Source: JBBDWJ01 sp040902925
GTDB lineage: Bacteria; Acidobacteriota; Terriglobia; Bryobacterales; UBA6623
DNA length: 11,180 nt
Direction of reading: 5' to 3'
Assembly (NCBI GenBank): GCA_040902925.1
Contig: JBBDWJ010000351.1
Location: forward strand, 1-11,180
A model generated the notes under the pieces. That model ran no database searches and was not told where the DNA came from. It was given only the letters and a program-made list of their open reading frames with translations. A program made the position numbers and the translations under genes. Below, piece after piece: positions 1 to 4,881 of this stretch (position 1 is the first letter of the stretch; each line of letters starts with the position of its first letter).

Positions 1-578
1 AATACGACTCCGCCGGCCGGCGACGGCTTCTTGCTGCCGAACACCGACAGGATTCCCGAAAATTCCTCGACCGGCTCACCGCGCTCGATCGACCTTGCTG
101 TTCGATAAGCCTCGATCGGCATGTAGATGCCCATCAGAATCAGCAGGAAAACAAACATCGGGCGCAGGTCGCCTGTGCCGTCGGCGGCGACGATGCTGAC
201 CAGCAGGCCAAAAATCATGACGTGCAGAATGCCCTTAGCGAACTGGCCGTTGTAAACCGCGCCCACACCCGGAATGAATCCGAGGATGCCCGCCAGCACG
301 GGAGAAACCGCGCCGCCCGAGGGCTCCGGGGGTCTCACATAACGGCCCGACGCAGGACGCTGAAACGTGCCGCTGGGATGCTTGTCCTCGCGCGGCGGGG
401 GGCTGGCTGCGGGAATTTCGGCTTTAGCAGAGACGGCCTCCGCCTCCGCGGCCCGCAACAAGCCGGCGCACGGCTCGCAGTAGGGGATACCCTTCCACTC
501 GCGGCGCGTTTCCTGGGTCAGCGGCTTGCCGCATTTGCGGCAGAAGGCGACCGTGTCGGCGTGAATTGAGCTTGCCAT
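1..578 (-). CDS. B-box-like zinc-finger membrane protein (partial, runs off left edge)
   Basis: Reading the minus strand from the ATG at 578 gives 192 residues with no stop before the edge, so the C-terminus is missing. The N-terminus has two CxxC pairs (C13/C16 and C34/C37) spaced like a B-box or zinc-ribbon metal site. A Pro/Ala-rich, probably disordered linker covers about residues 45-90. Two or three hydrophobic segments follow (about 92-109, 113-131 and 141-156). The first contains a P-G-x-G-x-x-Y-N-G-x-x-x-K-G pattern like that of TM2-type small membrane proteins. A GGAGGT ribosome binding site (585-590) lies 6 nt before the start. It is 22 nt behind the anti-sigma gene, so it is probably the third gene of the sigma-factor operon and may be part of that envelope-linked regulatory unit. 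The function is unknown. Family naming is from recall of similar Acidobacteriota proteins. Confidence 0.8.
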   Translation of the reverse strand, partial: MASSIHADTVAFCRKCGKPLTQETRREWKGIPYCEPCAGLLRAAEAEAVSAKAEIPAASPPPREDKHPSGTFQRPASGRYVRPPEPSGGAVSPVLAGILGFIPGVGAVYNGQFAKGILHVMIFGLLVSIVAADGTGDLRPMFVFLLILMGIYMPIEAYRTARSIERGEPVEEFSGILSVFGSKKPSPAGGVV

Positions 579-584
579 CGGTTT

Positions 585-590
585 ACCTCC
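585..590 (-). promoter_or_regulatory. Shine-Dalgarno of the zinc-finger membrane protein
   Basis: GGAGGT on the minus strand, 6 nt from the ATG at 578. This strong site fixes the start of a gene that has no independent length support, because it is cut by the window edge. Confidence 0.75.
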
Positions 591-600
591 CGGGCTGCGG

Positions 601-1254
601 CTACGCCGGCTGCTCGGCCGGCGGCGCACTGGGTGCTTGGGCGCCAGTATCGGGCTGGGGCTGGGGTGGCTGGGTTTGAGGCTCGGCCTGCGGCGGAGCC
701 TGCTCGATGTCCTCCTCGGGCTCGCGTCCAAATTCCCGCTGTAGTTGATACATGCCGCGCACGGTCTCGAAAAACTCCGTCGTGGCCTCCCAGGCCCGCT
801 GGAACTGACCGCCGACATGCTCGGCGACCACAACGGGCTTGGACTTGCCGGGCTGCCAGTTCTCCAGCGCCCCCTTAGCGTAGAACGTCAGCATCGAAAG
901 CGAAAGCACCGCCATGACCATGCTCATCGCAAAGCGCGGTTGCAGAAACGGATTAAACAGCGGTCGCAGCCAGTCGAAAGCGCCGGGCGTGTCCGATCCC
1001 CCGCCGGCCGGCGCCAGCATGGGCATCGTCCCGCGTACGCCGATGGTGTCGTGGATGATATCGGCAATCAGCTCCAGGGGCGGTTCCGCCGCCGGAACTT
1101 CTCTGACGAACCCCAGCGCAAAGCGGCTTTCGGAGACCATTTCCGCGCACGCCGGGCATTCGGTCAGGTGCTGGTCGAAGGCGCGATGCTGTTCGAGGGG
1201 CAGAGTGCCGTCGAAGTATTCGCACACCAGTTCGTCGACGTGGCGGCACTTCAT
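601..1254 (-). CDS. Anti-sigma factor with N-terminal zf-HC2 (ZAS-like) zinc finger
   Basis: A 217-aa protein. The N-terminus carries the anti-sigma zinc-finger pattern H29-x3-C33-x2-C36, with C3 as the probable fourth ligand. This domain normally holds the cognate ECF sigma factor inactive. A single hydrophobic segment at about 107-126 is the probable transmembrane helix. A short helical-looking stretch with charged residues follows, then a Pro/Gln/Ala-rich tail (about 185-217) that would lie outside the membrane. The ATG overlaps the stop of the sigma gene (ATGA, 1251-1254), the usual translationally coupled arrangement. Membrane anchoring suggests release of the sigma factor in response to an envelope or extracytoplasmic signal. 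The signal itself cannot be read from the sequence. Confidence 0.9.
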   Translation of the reverse strand: MKCRHVDELVCEYFDGTLPLEQHRAFDQHLTECPACAEMVSESRFALGFVREVPAAEPPLELIADIIHDTIGVRGTMPMLAPAGGGSDTPGAFDWLRPLFNPFLQPRFAMSMVMAVLSLSMLTFYAKGALENWQPGKSKPVVVAEHVGGQFQRAWEATTEFFETVRGMYQLQREFGREPEEDIEQAPPQAEPQTQPPQPQPDTGAQAPSAPPAEQPA

Positions 1255-1910
1255 GGCGTCACCCCCGCCGACCGTAGCTGCCGCGCCAATTCGCGGCGTC
1301 CACGGTTGATTCGGGATTTGACGGTGCCTTCCGGCACGCTCAATACCTCGGCGATCTCGCGGTATTCCATCTCCTGCAGATCGCGCAGCACGACGGCTTC
1401 GCGTAGCTCGGGGGAGAGTTTTTGCAGGGCCGCCTGCAGCAATTCTCCGGCTTCGCGGCCCGCCAACGTGCGGTCGGCGCGCGCGCCGATCCCGTGGGTT
1501 TCTTCCAGCCGGCCCATCTGATCCTCAATCGGATCGAGCACCTGATGTTTCCGCGTCTTGCGGTAGTGGTCAATCAGCAGGTTGCGGGTCAGCCGCACCA
1601 GCCAGGTGCGGAAACCGCCCGAGGCCGGGTCGTAGGTGTGCAGGCTGCGAAACACCCGCAGAAAGACCTCTTGAGTGAGGTCGCGGGCGTCGTCGGCGCG
1701 GCCGATAAAGCGGAAACAAGCCCCGTAGACCAGCCCGGTATGCGACCGCACGAGCTGCTCCCAGGCGTTGTCGCCGCCTCGCAAACACTGCTCCACCAGA
1801 GCCGCATCCCGCTCCATCTGCCGACCTGCCACCTGCCCCGCGTTGGGCCATTCTGCTTCGGCGCCGCCCCAAACGGCTCCCCAAGGTTGTACTGTAGCTT
1901 CCGCCGTCAT
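1251..1910 (-). CDS. ECF-family (sigma-70 region 2 and 4) RNA polymerase sigma factor
   Basis: A 219-aa extracytoplasmic-function sigma factor. Region 2 spans about residues 48-118, including the D-A-R-D-L-T-Q-E-V-F core-binding motif and the F-R-T-W-L -10-recognition part. Region 4 spans about 157-212, with the helix-turn-helix Y-R-E-I-A-E-V-L-x-V-P-E-G-T-V-K-S-R. There is no region 3, as expected for the class. The first 31 residues are not typical of the family. An internal ATG at 1815-1817 (residue 32), preceded by AGGT about 6 nt upstream, would give a standard-length 188-aa protein and may be the true start. The ATG at 1910 has only a weak GTAGAAAG upstream. It is the first gene of a sigma/anti-sigma/zinc-finger operon and probably transcribes its own operon. 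Confidence 0.92.
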   Translation of the reverse strand: MTAEATVQPWGAVWGGAEAEWPNAGQVAGRQMERDAALVEQCLRGGDNAWEQLVRSHTGLVYGACFRFIGRADDARDLTQEVFLRVFRSLHTYDPASGGFRTWLVRLTRNLLIDHYRKTRKHQVLDPIEDQMGRLEETHGIGARADRTLAGREAGELLQAALQKLSPELREAVVLRDLQEMEYREIAEVLSVPEGTVKSRINRGRRELARQLRSAGVTP

Positions 1911-1952
1911 CTTTCTACCACGTTCTCACTGAGATAAAACGAGACGCCGCGG

Positions 1953-1962
1953 GGAAAAGTTC
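1953..1962 (-). promoter_or_regulatory. Possible ECF-type -35 element upstream of the sigma gene
   Basis: The minus strand reads GGAAC-like GAACTTTTCC here (tGAACTTTTCC), containing the AAC core typical of ECF -35 boxes. It lies about 43-52 bp before the annotated start of the sigma gene, where an autoregulated ECF promoter would be expected. No convincing partner -10 was found: CGTCTC lies too close, and TTTATC at about 18 bp is only a possible match. This is inference. Confidence 0.3.
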
Positions 1963-1991
1963 ACTGCAAGGCCGAAAACTTGGGCCTGTAA

Positions 1992-2082
1992 CCGCCCCGA
2001 GCTGGCTAAACGCAGGTAAACCTTCGCGTTTGAGTAAGATGGGTTACACCCGGCCTCGAATGACCCACTTAAGGCGGGGCGG
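1992..2082. other. Hairpin-rich gap between the PIN-toxin operon and the sigma gene
   Basis: This 200-bp gap between two minus-strand genes holds three inverted repeats. CCGCCCCG at 1992-1999 pairs with CGGGGCGG at 2075-2082. AAACGC at 2008-2013 pairs with GCGTTT at 2026-2031. TAAG-a-TGGGT at 2035-2044 pairs with ACCCA-CTTA at 2063-2071. The last one lies about 40 nt past the toxin stop and could act as a terminator for that operon, but no T-tract follows it. No ORF in the gap looks coding. Confidence 0.35.
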
Positions 2083-2110
2083 CCGCGATCCGGAATCGGA
2101 TCTTGCCGGC

Positions 2111-2524
2111 CTAGCTGACAACCGTGAAGGCGCGATTCTTGCTGCGCCCGTAGCGAAATATTGCGAAATCGGCGTCAAAGCTCGCCACTCGCTCGATCCC
2201 GAGCCGCTGGATGACGGCGAAGCTGGTGCGATCGACCAACGAGAAATCCTGGTCGGGAAACGCGCTGCCAATGCCCCAGGCTGCTTCCAGATCGGCGCTG
2301 CCGACGATCTCGATCAACGCCACGCCAGCGCGCAAGGCCTCCCAGAAGCGATCCGCCGCAGCCCGCCCCAGGCGGCTGCGCAGCAGCAGCGAGGTCTCGA
2401 CCAACACATGATCGGTTGTGACCAGCATCTCACCGGCCTTGAGGATTTCCGCCCCCCGAACATGACTGGCGTCGCGCTCATCCGCTGCGGCGTACCAGAC
2501 GGAGGTGTCCACGAACAGGCTCAT
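2111..2524 (-). CDS. vapC: PIN-domain ribonuclease toxin (VapC-like)
   Basis: A 137-aa protein of normal PIN-toxin length. It starts M-S-L-F-V-D-T-S-V-W, the typical first PIN strand with catalytic D6. Further acidic residues fall where expected: E43 (L-V-E-T-S), D98 (F-S-L-V-D-R-T-S-F) and D117/D119 (S-F-D-A-D-F). PIN toxins are Mg/Mn-dependent endoribonucleases that cleave tRNA or rRNA when free of antitoxin. The start codon overlaps the antitoxin stop (ATGA, 2521-2524), as in coupled vapBC operons. All four acidic positions are intact, so it is probably active. The RNA target cannot be inferred. Confidence 0.9.
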   Translation of the reverse strand: MSLFVDTSVWYAAADERDASHVRGAEILKAGEMLVTTDHVLVETSLLLRSRLGRAAADRFWEALRAGVALIEIVGSADLEAAWGIGSAFPDQDFSLVDRTSFAVIQRLGIERVASFDADFAIFRYGRSKNRAFTVVS

Positions 2525-2832
2525 CGGTTAGGCCACCCGGGTCGGGGCCTCAGCGCCCGCCGCCAGTTTGACTGGGTTCTTGGAACTTCTCGCTCGTGCT
2601 CGGCTTCCACCGCCTCGCCGATCATGCGGTCTTTGTCGCGGGCGATGTCCGATCCGCCTGAGCTTCCCAAAGCAATCACGAGCGAAGGGTCGGCCTGCGG
2701 CTTCGGTTCGCCCAAGTCGCGAACGACCAAACGACGAACGTACTCCGCCAGGGAAATCCCCAAACGCGAAGCCCGGTCGCGGGCGCGGCGCTGCAGTTCC
2801 CGGTCGAGGGTAATTTGGGAACGTACCATCAT
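2521..2832 (-). CDS. Ribbon-helix-helix antitoxin partner of the PIN toxin
   Basis: A 103-aa protein beginning M-M-V-R-S-Q-I-T-L. The first 45 residues have the ribbon-helix-helix pattern: a short strand (R-S-Q-I-T-L), helix A (R-E-L-Q-R-R-A-R-D-R-A), a G-I-S turn and helix B (L-A-E-Y-V-R-R-L-V). The C-terminal half should bind and inhibit the toxin. About 20 residues after the usual A-E-H-E end (R-E-V-P-R-T-Q... to the stop) look like an extension whose frame is set by the overlapping toxin start. Adjacent ATGs at 2830-2832 and 2827-2829 are both possible starts. A longer upstream start at 2922 would run through the promoter and is rejected. RHH antitoxins repress their own promoter, and the palindrome over the start is the obvious operator. 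Confidence 0.82.
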   Translation of the reverse strand: MMVRSQITLDRELQRRARDRASRLGISLAEYVRRLVVRDLGEPKPQADPSLVIALGSSGGSDIARDKDRMIGEAVEAEHEREVPRTQSNWRRALRPRPGWPNR

Positions 2833-2847
2833 GATGGCGCCATCATA
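2831..2847 (-). promoter_or_regulatory. Antitoxin -10 box and perfect palindromic operator over the start codon
   Basis: ATGATGGCGCCATCAT (2831-2846) is a perfect 16-bp palindrome. On the minus strand TATGAT (2842-2847) is a good -10 box that overlaps its upstream half. The expected transcription start is near 2834-2836, only a few bases before ATG 2832 or ATG 2829. No Shine-Dalgarno exists, so the mRNA is probably leaderless or nearly so. No clear -35 was found. Binding of the RHH antitoxin here would cover both the -10 and the start codon. Confidence 0.55.
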
Positions 2848-2890
2848 ACACAGGTGGAGTAGATTATCGTCGCCCCGAATCCGTTGGGGC

Positions 2891-2919
2891 TTGACATCGG
2901 TTGGGCTGCGGTTCACAAT
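2891..2919 (+). promoter_or_regulatory. Sigma-70-type promoter of the membrane protein/regulator operon
   Basis: TTGACA (2891-2896, perfect -35) is followed by a 17-bp spacer and CACAAT (2914-2919, four of six matches to TATAAT). The predicted start site is near 2926, immediately before the inverted repeat at 2927-2949 and about 37 nt before the chosen start codon. Confidence 0.55.
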
Positions 2920-2926
2920 CACAGTA

Positions 2927-2949
2927 ACTAGTCTGCAATATAGACTAGT
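2927..2949. promoter_or_regulatory. 23-bp inverted repeat, probable operator
   Basis: ACTAGTCT (2927-2934), a 7-bp spacer, and AGACTAGT (2942-2949) form perfect 8-bp arms. The same stretch also contains a 10-bp direct repeat ACTAGTCTGC (2927-2936 and 2944-2953). It sits between the predicted transcription start and the GAGGT ribosome binding site (2954-2958). The operon encodes a winged-helix regulator as its second gene, so the simplest reading is an autorepressor site. Confidence 0.55.
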
Positions 2950-2962
2950 CTGCGAGGTATTT

Positions 2963-3604
2963 ATGGCCTACGAATCTTCCTTGTCCAGCGGCGCCGATCC
3001 GAACGCGATCGGGCAACGGCTACTACAACGAGCTCACGTCCGTGACGGGTTGGCGGAGATCTACGCCGGAGCGCTCTTCCTGTTGCTTGCAGGCCTCATC
3101 TCCGCACAGTTGTTGCTGCCCAGGGACTCAATGGGCTTCCGCGCAGCGGTCCTGGCTTCCTCGTTTCTGATTCCCGTCCTGGGAGTCAGCGCAAAGTGGG
3201 TTTTGAAAAGGGTAAGAGGACGATATTTGATCGAGCGATGGGGCTTTGTCGAAAACAAGCTGATCGACCGCAAGCAAATCGGCCTCGGTATCCTGTTTGC
3301 CGCGCTGGTGGGCCTGCTGCTATTTGGGGTCGTGCCTCGATTGTCTCAGCCGGACTTTTGGCTACTGGCTGGAAGCGGGGTGTTTGGAGGGGCGATCCTG
3401 GCTTGGGGAGGACGCCTTCCCCGCTTCGTGATCGAGGGTGCCGTGATGGCAACGACAGGCGTGCTGGTGGCTTTCTCGAGCCTTGAGCTCGATACCGGCT
3501 TCGCCATTCTGTTCGGCTTTCAGGGCCTGATGATCCTGGCGACGGGATGCGTCGTCTTTCTGCGATTTATCCGGCAGCCAATCGAGCCGGGCGAAATAAG
3601 ATGA
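2963..3604 (+). CDS. Six-helix integral membrane protein, unknown function
   Basis: A 213-aa protein from the ATG at 2963, chosen because GAGGT (2954-2958) lies 4 nt upstream. The reading frame stays open to a TTG at 2891, but that start lies inside the promoter. A hydrophilic N-terminus of about 30 residues precedes six predicted hydrophobic helices: about 34-53, 59-81, 106-124, 132-150, 154-173 and 178-201. Between helices 2 and 3 lies a basic loop (K-R-V-R-G-R-Y-L-I-E-R-W-G-F) that is probably cytoplasmic. No catalytic or transport motif was recognised. Its stop overlaps the ATG of the winged-helix regulator (ATGA, 3601-3604), so the two are made together. Membrane proteins paired with this type of regulator are common in Acidobacteriota, but their role is not known to me. 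Confidence 0.85.
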   Translation: MAYESSLSSGADPNAIGQRLLQRAHVRDGLAEIYAGALFLLLAGLISAQLLLPRDSMGFRAAVLASSFLIPVLGVSAKWVLKRVRGRYLIERWGFVENKLIDRKQIGLGILFAALVGLLLFGVVPRLSQPDFWLLAGSGVFGGAILAWGGRLPRFVIEGAVMATTGVLVAFSSLELDTGFAILFGFQGLMILATGCVVFLRFIRQPIEPGEIR

Positions 3605-3897
3605 ACGCGAGGATCCAGAGGCTGGCGGGGATCGACCGCACGATCCACGAGCCGGCACGGCTCATGGTGGTCGCCCTGCTGGCGGCGGTCACTGAAGCCG
3701 ACTTCCAATACTTGCACCAGGCAACGGGACTGACCAAAGGAAACCTGTCCGTCCACCTGTCCAAGCTGGAGACTGCGGGCTATATCGCGATCGAGAAGAC
3801 TTTTCGGGGTAAGTACCCGCTCACGATCTGCCGGCTGACGCAACAGGGTCGAGATGTTCTTGAGAACTACCGCCAGGTCATCAAGGACGCGCTTTAG
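3601..3897 (+). CDS. Winged-helix transcriptional regulator (HTH_34 type)
   Basis: A 98-aa single-domain DNA-binding protein. The order is I-H-E-P-A-R-L (15-21, the usual first helix of this family), helix-turn-helix about 34-62 (F-Q-Y-L-H-Q-A-T-G-L-T-K-G-N-L-S-V-H-L-S-K-L-E-T-A-G-Y-I in sequence order, with the recognition helix at N48-L57), then a beta-wing (I-E-K-T-F-R-G-K-Y-P-L-T-I) and a C-terminal dimerisation helix. It resembles the winged-helix PF13601 group and ArsR/MarR-like proteins. There are no cysteine pairs for metal sensing. The start codon overlaps the stop of the membrane-protein gene, so translation is coupled; a longer in-frame start at 3547 lies inside that gene and is rejected. 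It probably represses its own operon through the inverted repeat at 2927-2949. Confidence 0.9.
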   Translation: MNARIQRLAGIDRTIHEPARLMVVALLAAVTEADFQYLHQATGLTKGNLSVHLSKLETAGYIAIEKTFRGKYPLTICRLTQQGRDVLENYRQVIKDAL

Positions 3898-3902
3898 GAT
3901 CA

Positions 3903-3939
3903 TCCCGCGCCGAGTTCCCTGTTCGGATCCGGCGCGGGA
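3903..3939. terminator. Strong GC-rich stem-loop between convergent genes
   Basis: TCCCGCGCCG (3903-3912) pairs perfectly with CGGCGCGGGA (3930-3939) across a 17-nt loop. A GATC on each side (3898-3901 and 3940-3943) extends the stem past a one-base bulge. It starts 6 nt after the regulator stop and ends 17 nt before the convergent DUF1328 stop, so a bidirectional terminator is likely. No T-tract is present on either side. Confidence 0.55.
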
Positions 3940-3955
3940 GATCTACAGGCGTCGG

Positions 3956-4141
3956 TTAAGGAGTTACCGGCACGATGACCTGGGCCACCCCATAGCCAAA
4001 GAACATCGACACCAGAAACAGCACCAGGAAGATCACAAACAGCACCTTGGCGATACCCGCGGATGCGGATGCGATACCACCAAACCCAAGCAGCGCCGCG
4101 ATTAGCGCGACAACCAGAAAAACCAGCGCCCAACTTAACAT
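3956..4141 (-). CDS. DUF1328 family small membrane protein
   Basis: A 61-aa protein starting M-L-S-W-A-L-V-F-L-V-V-A-L-I-A-A-L-L-G-F-G-G-I, in that order, then A-S-A-S-A-G-I-A-K and a second hydrophobic stretch ending F-F-G. Two helices (about 3-21 and 30-49) joined by a G-G-I-A-x-A-x-A-G-I-A-K hinge are the hallmark of DUF1328 (YtjA-type) proteins, which are usually 50-60 residues. A GAGGAG ribosome binding site (about 4147-4152) lies 5 nt before the ATG at 4141. The frame is open further upstream to 4285, but that part does not resemble the family. The gene stands alone, convergent with the regulator and divergent from the DUF433 gene. Family members are of unknown biochemical function and are often linked with stress responses; that link is from recall. 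Confidence 0.88.
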   Translation of the reverse strand: MLSWALVFLVVALIAALLGFGGIASASAGIAKVLFVIFLVLFLVSMFFGYGVAQVIVPVTP

Positions 4142-4163
4142 TTCTCTCCTCTTCACAAACCCA

Positions 4164-4215
4164 TCGCGGCGAGAGCGTGCCGGTACAGTGACGGGCACGC
4201 TAGTCACACTCGCGA
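4164..4215. other. Nested and competing hairpins in the divergent spacer
   Basis: Inside the 186-bp gap between the DUF1328 and DUF433 genes, AGCGTGCC (4174-4181) pairs perfectly with GGCACGCT (4194-4201), enclosed by TCGCG (4164-4168) with CGCGA (4211-4215). A mutually exclusive pairing also exists: GTGAC (4188-4192) with GTCAC (4203-4207). On the minus strand this lies in the DUF1328 5' leader. It could be an operator or a structured leader; nothing more specific can be said. Confidence 0.35.
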
Positions 4216-4312
4216 AAGCCGGCCCAAAAAGTATCAACCAGCACCCGGTAGACACACCACCCTGGGAGGTTGTTGCTCTTTTCACGCGCCTGCGGCAGTT
4301 TCAACCCGTTCC

Positions 4313-4320
4313 GGAGGAGG
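4313..4320 (+). promoter_or_regulatory. Shine-Dalgarno deciding the DUF433 gene start
   Basis: GGAGGAGG, 7 nt before the GTG at 4328. It is the strongest ribosome binding site in the window and favours GTG 4328 over the ATG at 4370, which has only AGGA (4358-4361) 8 nt upstream. Confidence 0.5.
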
Positions 4321-4327
4321 CAATCGA

Positions 4328-4687
4328 GTGCTTTGCTTTGTGGATACAATCCCAGTCAGGAATCCAGCGATGGCCCACGAGTACGTTGAGCAGCGCGACG
4401 GCGGCCTTTACGTGGCTGGTAGCCGAGTGGCCCTGGCGTCCATCATCTACCCGTTTCTCGACGGGACGTCCCCCGAATCGATCCAGCAGAGTTTTCCTTC
4501 CTTGTCGCTGGCTCAGGTGTATGGGGCGATAGCGTTTTACCTGAATCACCCGCGCGAATCCGAAGCCGATCTTCAATGCCTGGACGAAGCGCTCGCCGAA
4601 CTCGAGCGAACCGGGCAGCCGCCAAGCGATGATTTGCGGAAAAGGCTTGCCGAGGCGCGCCGGCGGCGGTTCGCCGAGCAGACATGA
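4328..4687 (+). CDS. DUF433 family antitoxin-like protein (orphaned)
   Basis: A 119-aa protein. The segment Y-V-E-Q-R-D-G-G-L-Y-V-A-G-S-R-V-A-L (about 19-36) followed by S-P-E-S-I-Q-Q-S-F-P-S-L-S-L-A-Q-V-Y-G-A-I-A-F-Y-L (about 48-72) is the classic DUF433 pattern, a small helix-turn-helix antitoxin fold. The C-terminal half is charged and helical, as expected for the toxin-binding part. DUF433 genes are usually followed by a DUF5615 PIN-like toxin with overlapping codons. Here the overlap ATGA (4684-4687) is kept, but the toxin frame stops after 21 codons. Two starts are possible: GTG 4328 with a strong ribosome binding site, and ATG 4370, which begins nearer to the usual family start. It may still act as a DNA-binding repressor or may be a relic. 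Confidence 0.82.
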   Translation: MLCFVDTIPVRNPAMAHEYVEQRDGGLYVAGSRVALASIIYPFLDGTSPESIQQSFPSLSLAQVYGAIAFYLNHPRESEADLQCLDEALAELERTGQPPSDDLRKRLAEARRRRFAEQT

Positions 4688-4749
4688 TCCGGCGATCGCT
4701 CGCCGATGCCAACTTGAATGTGGCCATCGTGACGGGCGGCCGGGATTAA
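4684..4749 (+). pseudogene. Truncated DUF5615 PIN-like toxin remnant
   Basis: An ATG overlapping the DUF433 stop opens a 21-residue frame: M-I-R-R-S-L-A-D-A-N-L-N-V-A-I-V-T-G-G-R-D, then TAA. This matches the recalled start of DUF5615 proteins (M-I-R-F-L-A-D-x-x-L-N-x-x-I-V-x-G), including the first catalytic-type Asp. A full protein would be about 110 residues. No frame after the TAA restores a recognisable continuation (a plus-one frame continues about 38 codons without the V-S-H-D type motif), so this is probably a deletion rather than a simple frameshift. Confidence 0.65.
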
Positions 4750-4761
4750 TTTGAACGGCCC

Positions 4762-4881
4762 GGACGAAACACGTACGATAGGAATTGGAAGGTCCGCGGA
4801 ACTGCCAACGGGTCCCGGCGGCCCGCAACTGCATTTCCCCGCGAGATCCCGCGGCTGAACTGCTTCGCAGGACGAAACACG
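4762..4881 (+). repeat. 12-bp direct repeat pair before the cytochrome gene
   Basis: GGACGAAACACG occurs at 4762-4773 and again at 4870-4881, 108 bp apart. The second copy abuts the ATG at 4882 and its AGGA may serve as ribosome binding site. The first copy lies 12 bp after the toxin-remnant stop. The pair could be two protein-binding sites, or a scar of the rearrangement that removed the toxin. Confidence 0.45.

Noticed and set aside
222..569. 115-codon open frame on the plus strand
   Set aside because: It is opposite the zinc-finger membrane protein gene, which has a strong ribosome binding site, zinc ligands and membrane helices. The plus-strand product is low-complexity and unrecognisable.
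745..1521. 258-codon plus-strand frame across the anti-sigma and sigma genes
   Set aside because: It is antisense to two clear family members and shows no domain of its own.
2030..2848. 272-codon plus-strand frame opposite the first toxin-antitoxin pair
   Set aside because: The minus strand encodes intact PIN and RHH proteins with coupled stop/start codons; the plus-strand product is composition-driven.
2836..2922. N-terminal extension of the first antitoxin by 30 codons
   Set aside because: It would translate through the -10 box and palindrome and has no RHH similarity. The family begins with the short strand right after ATG 2830.
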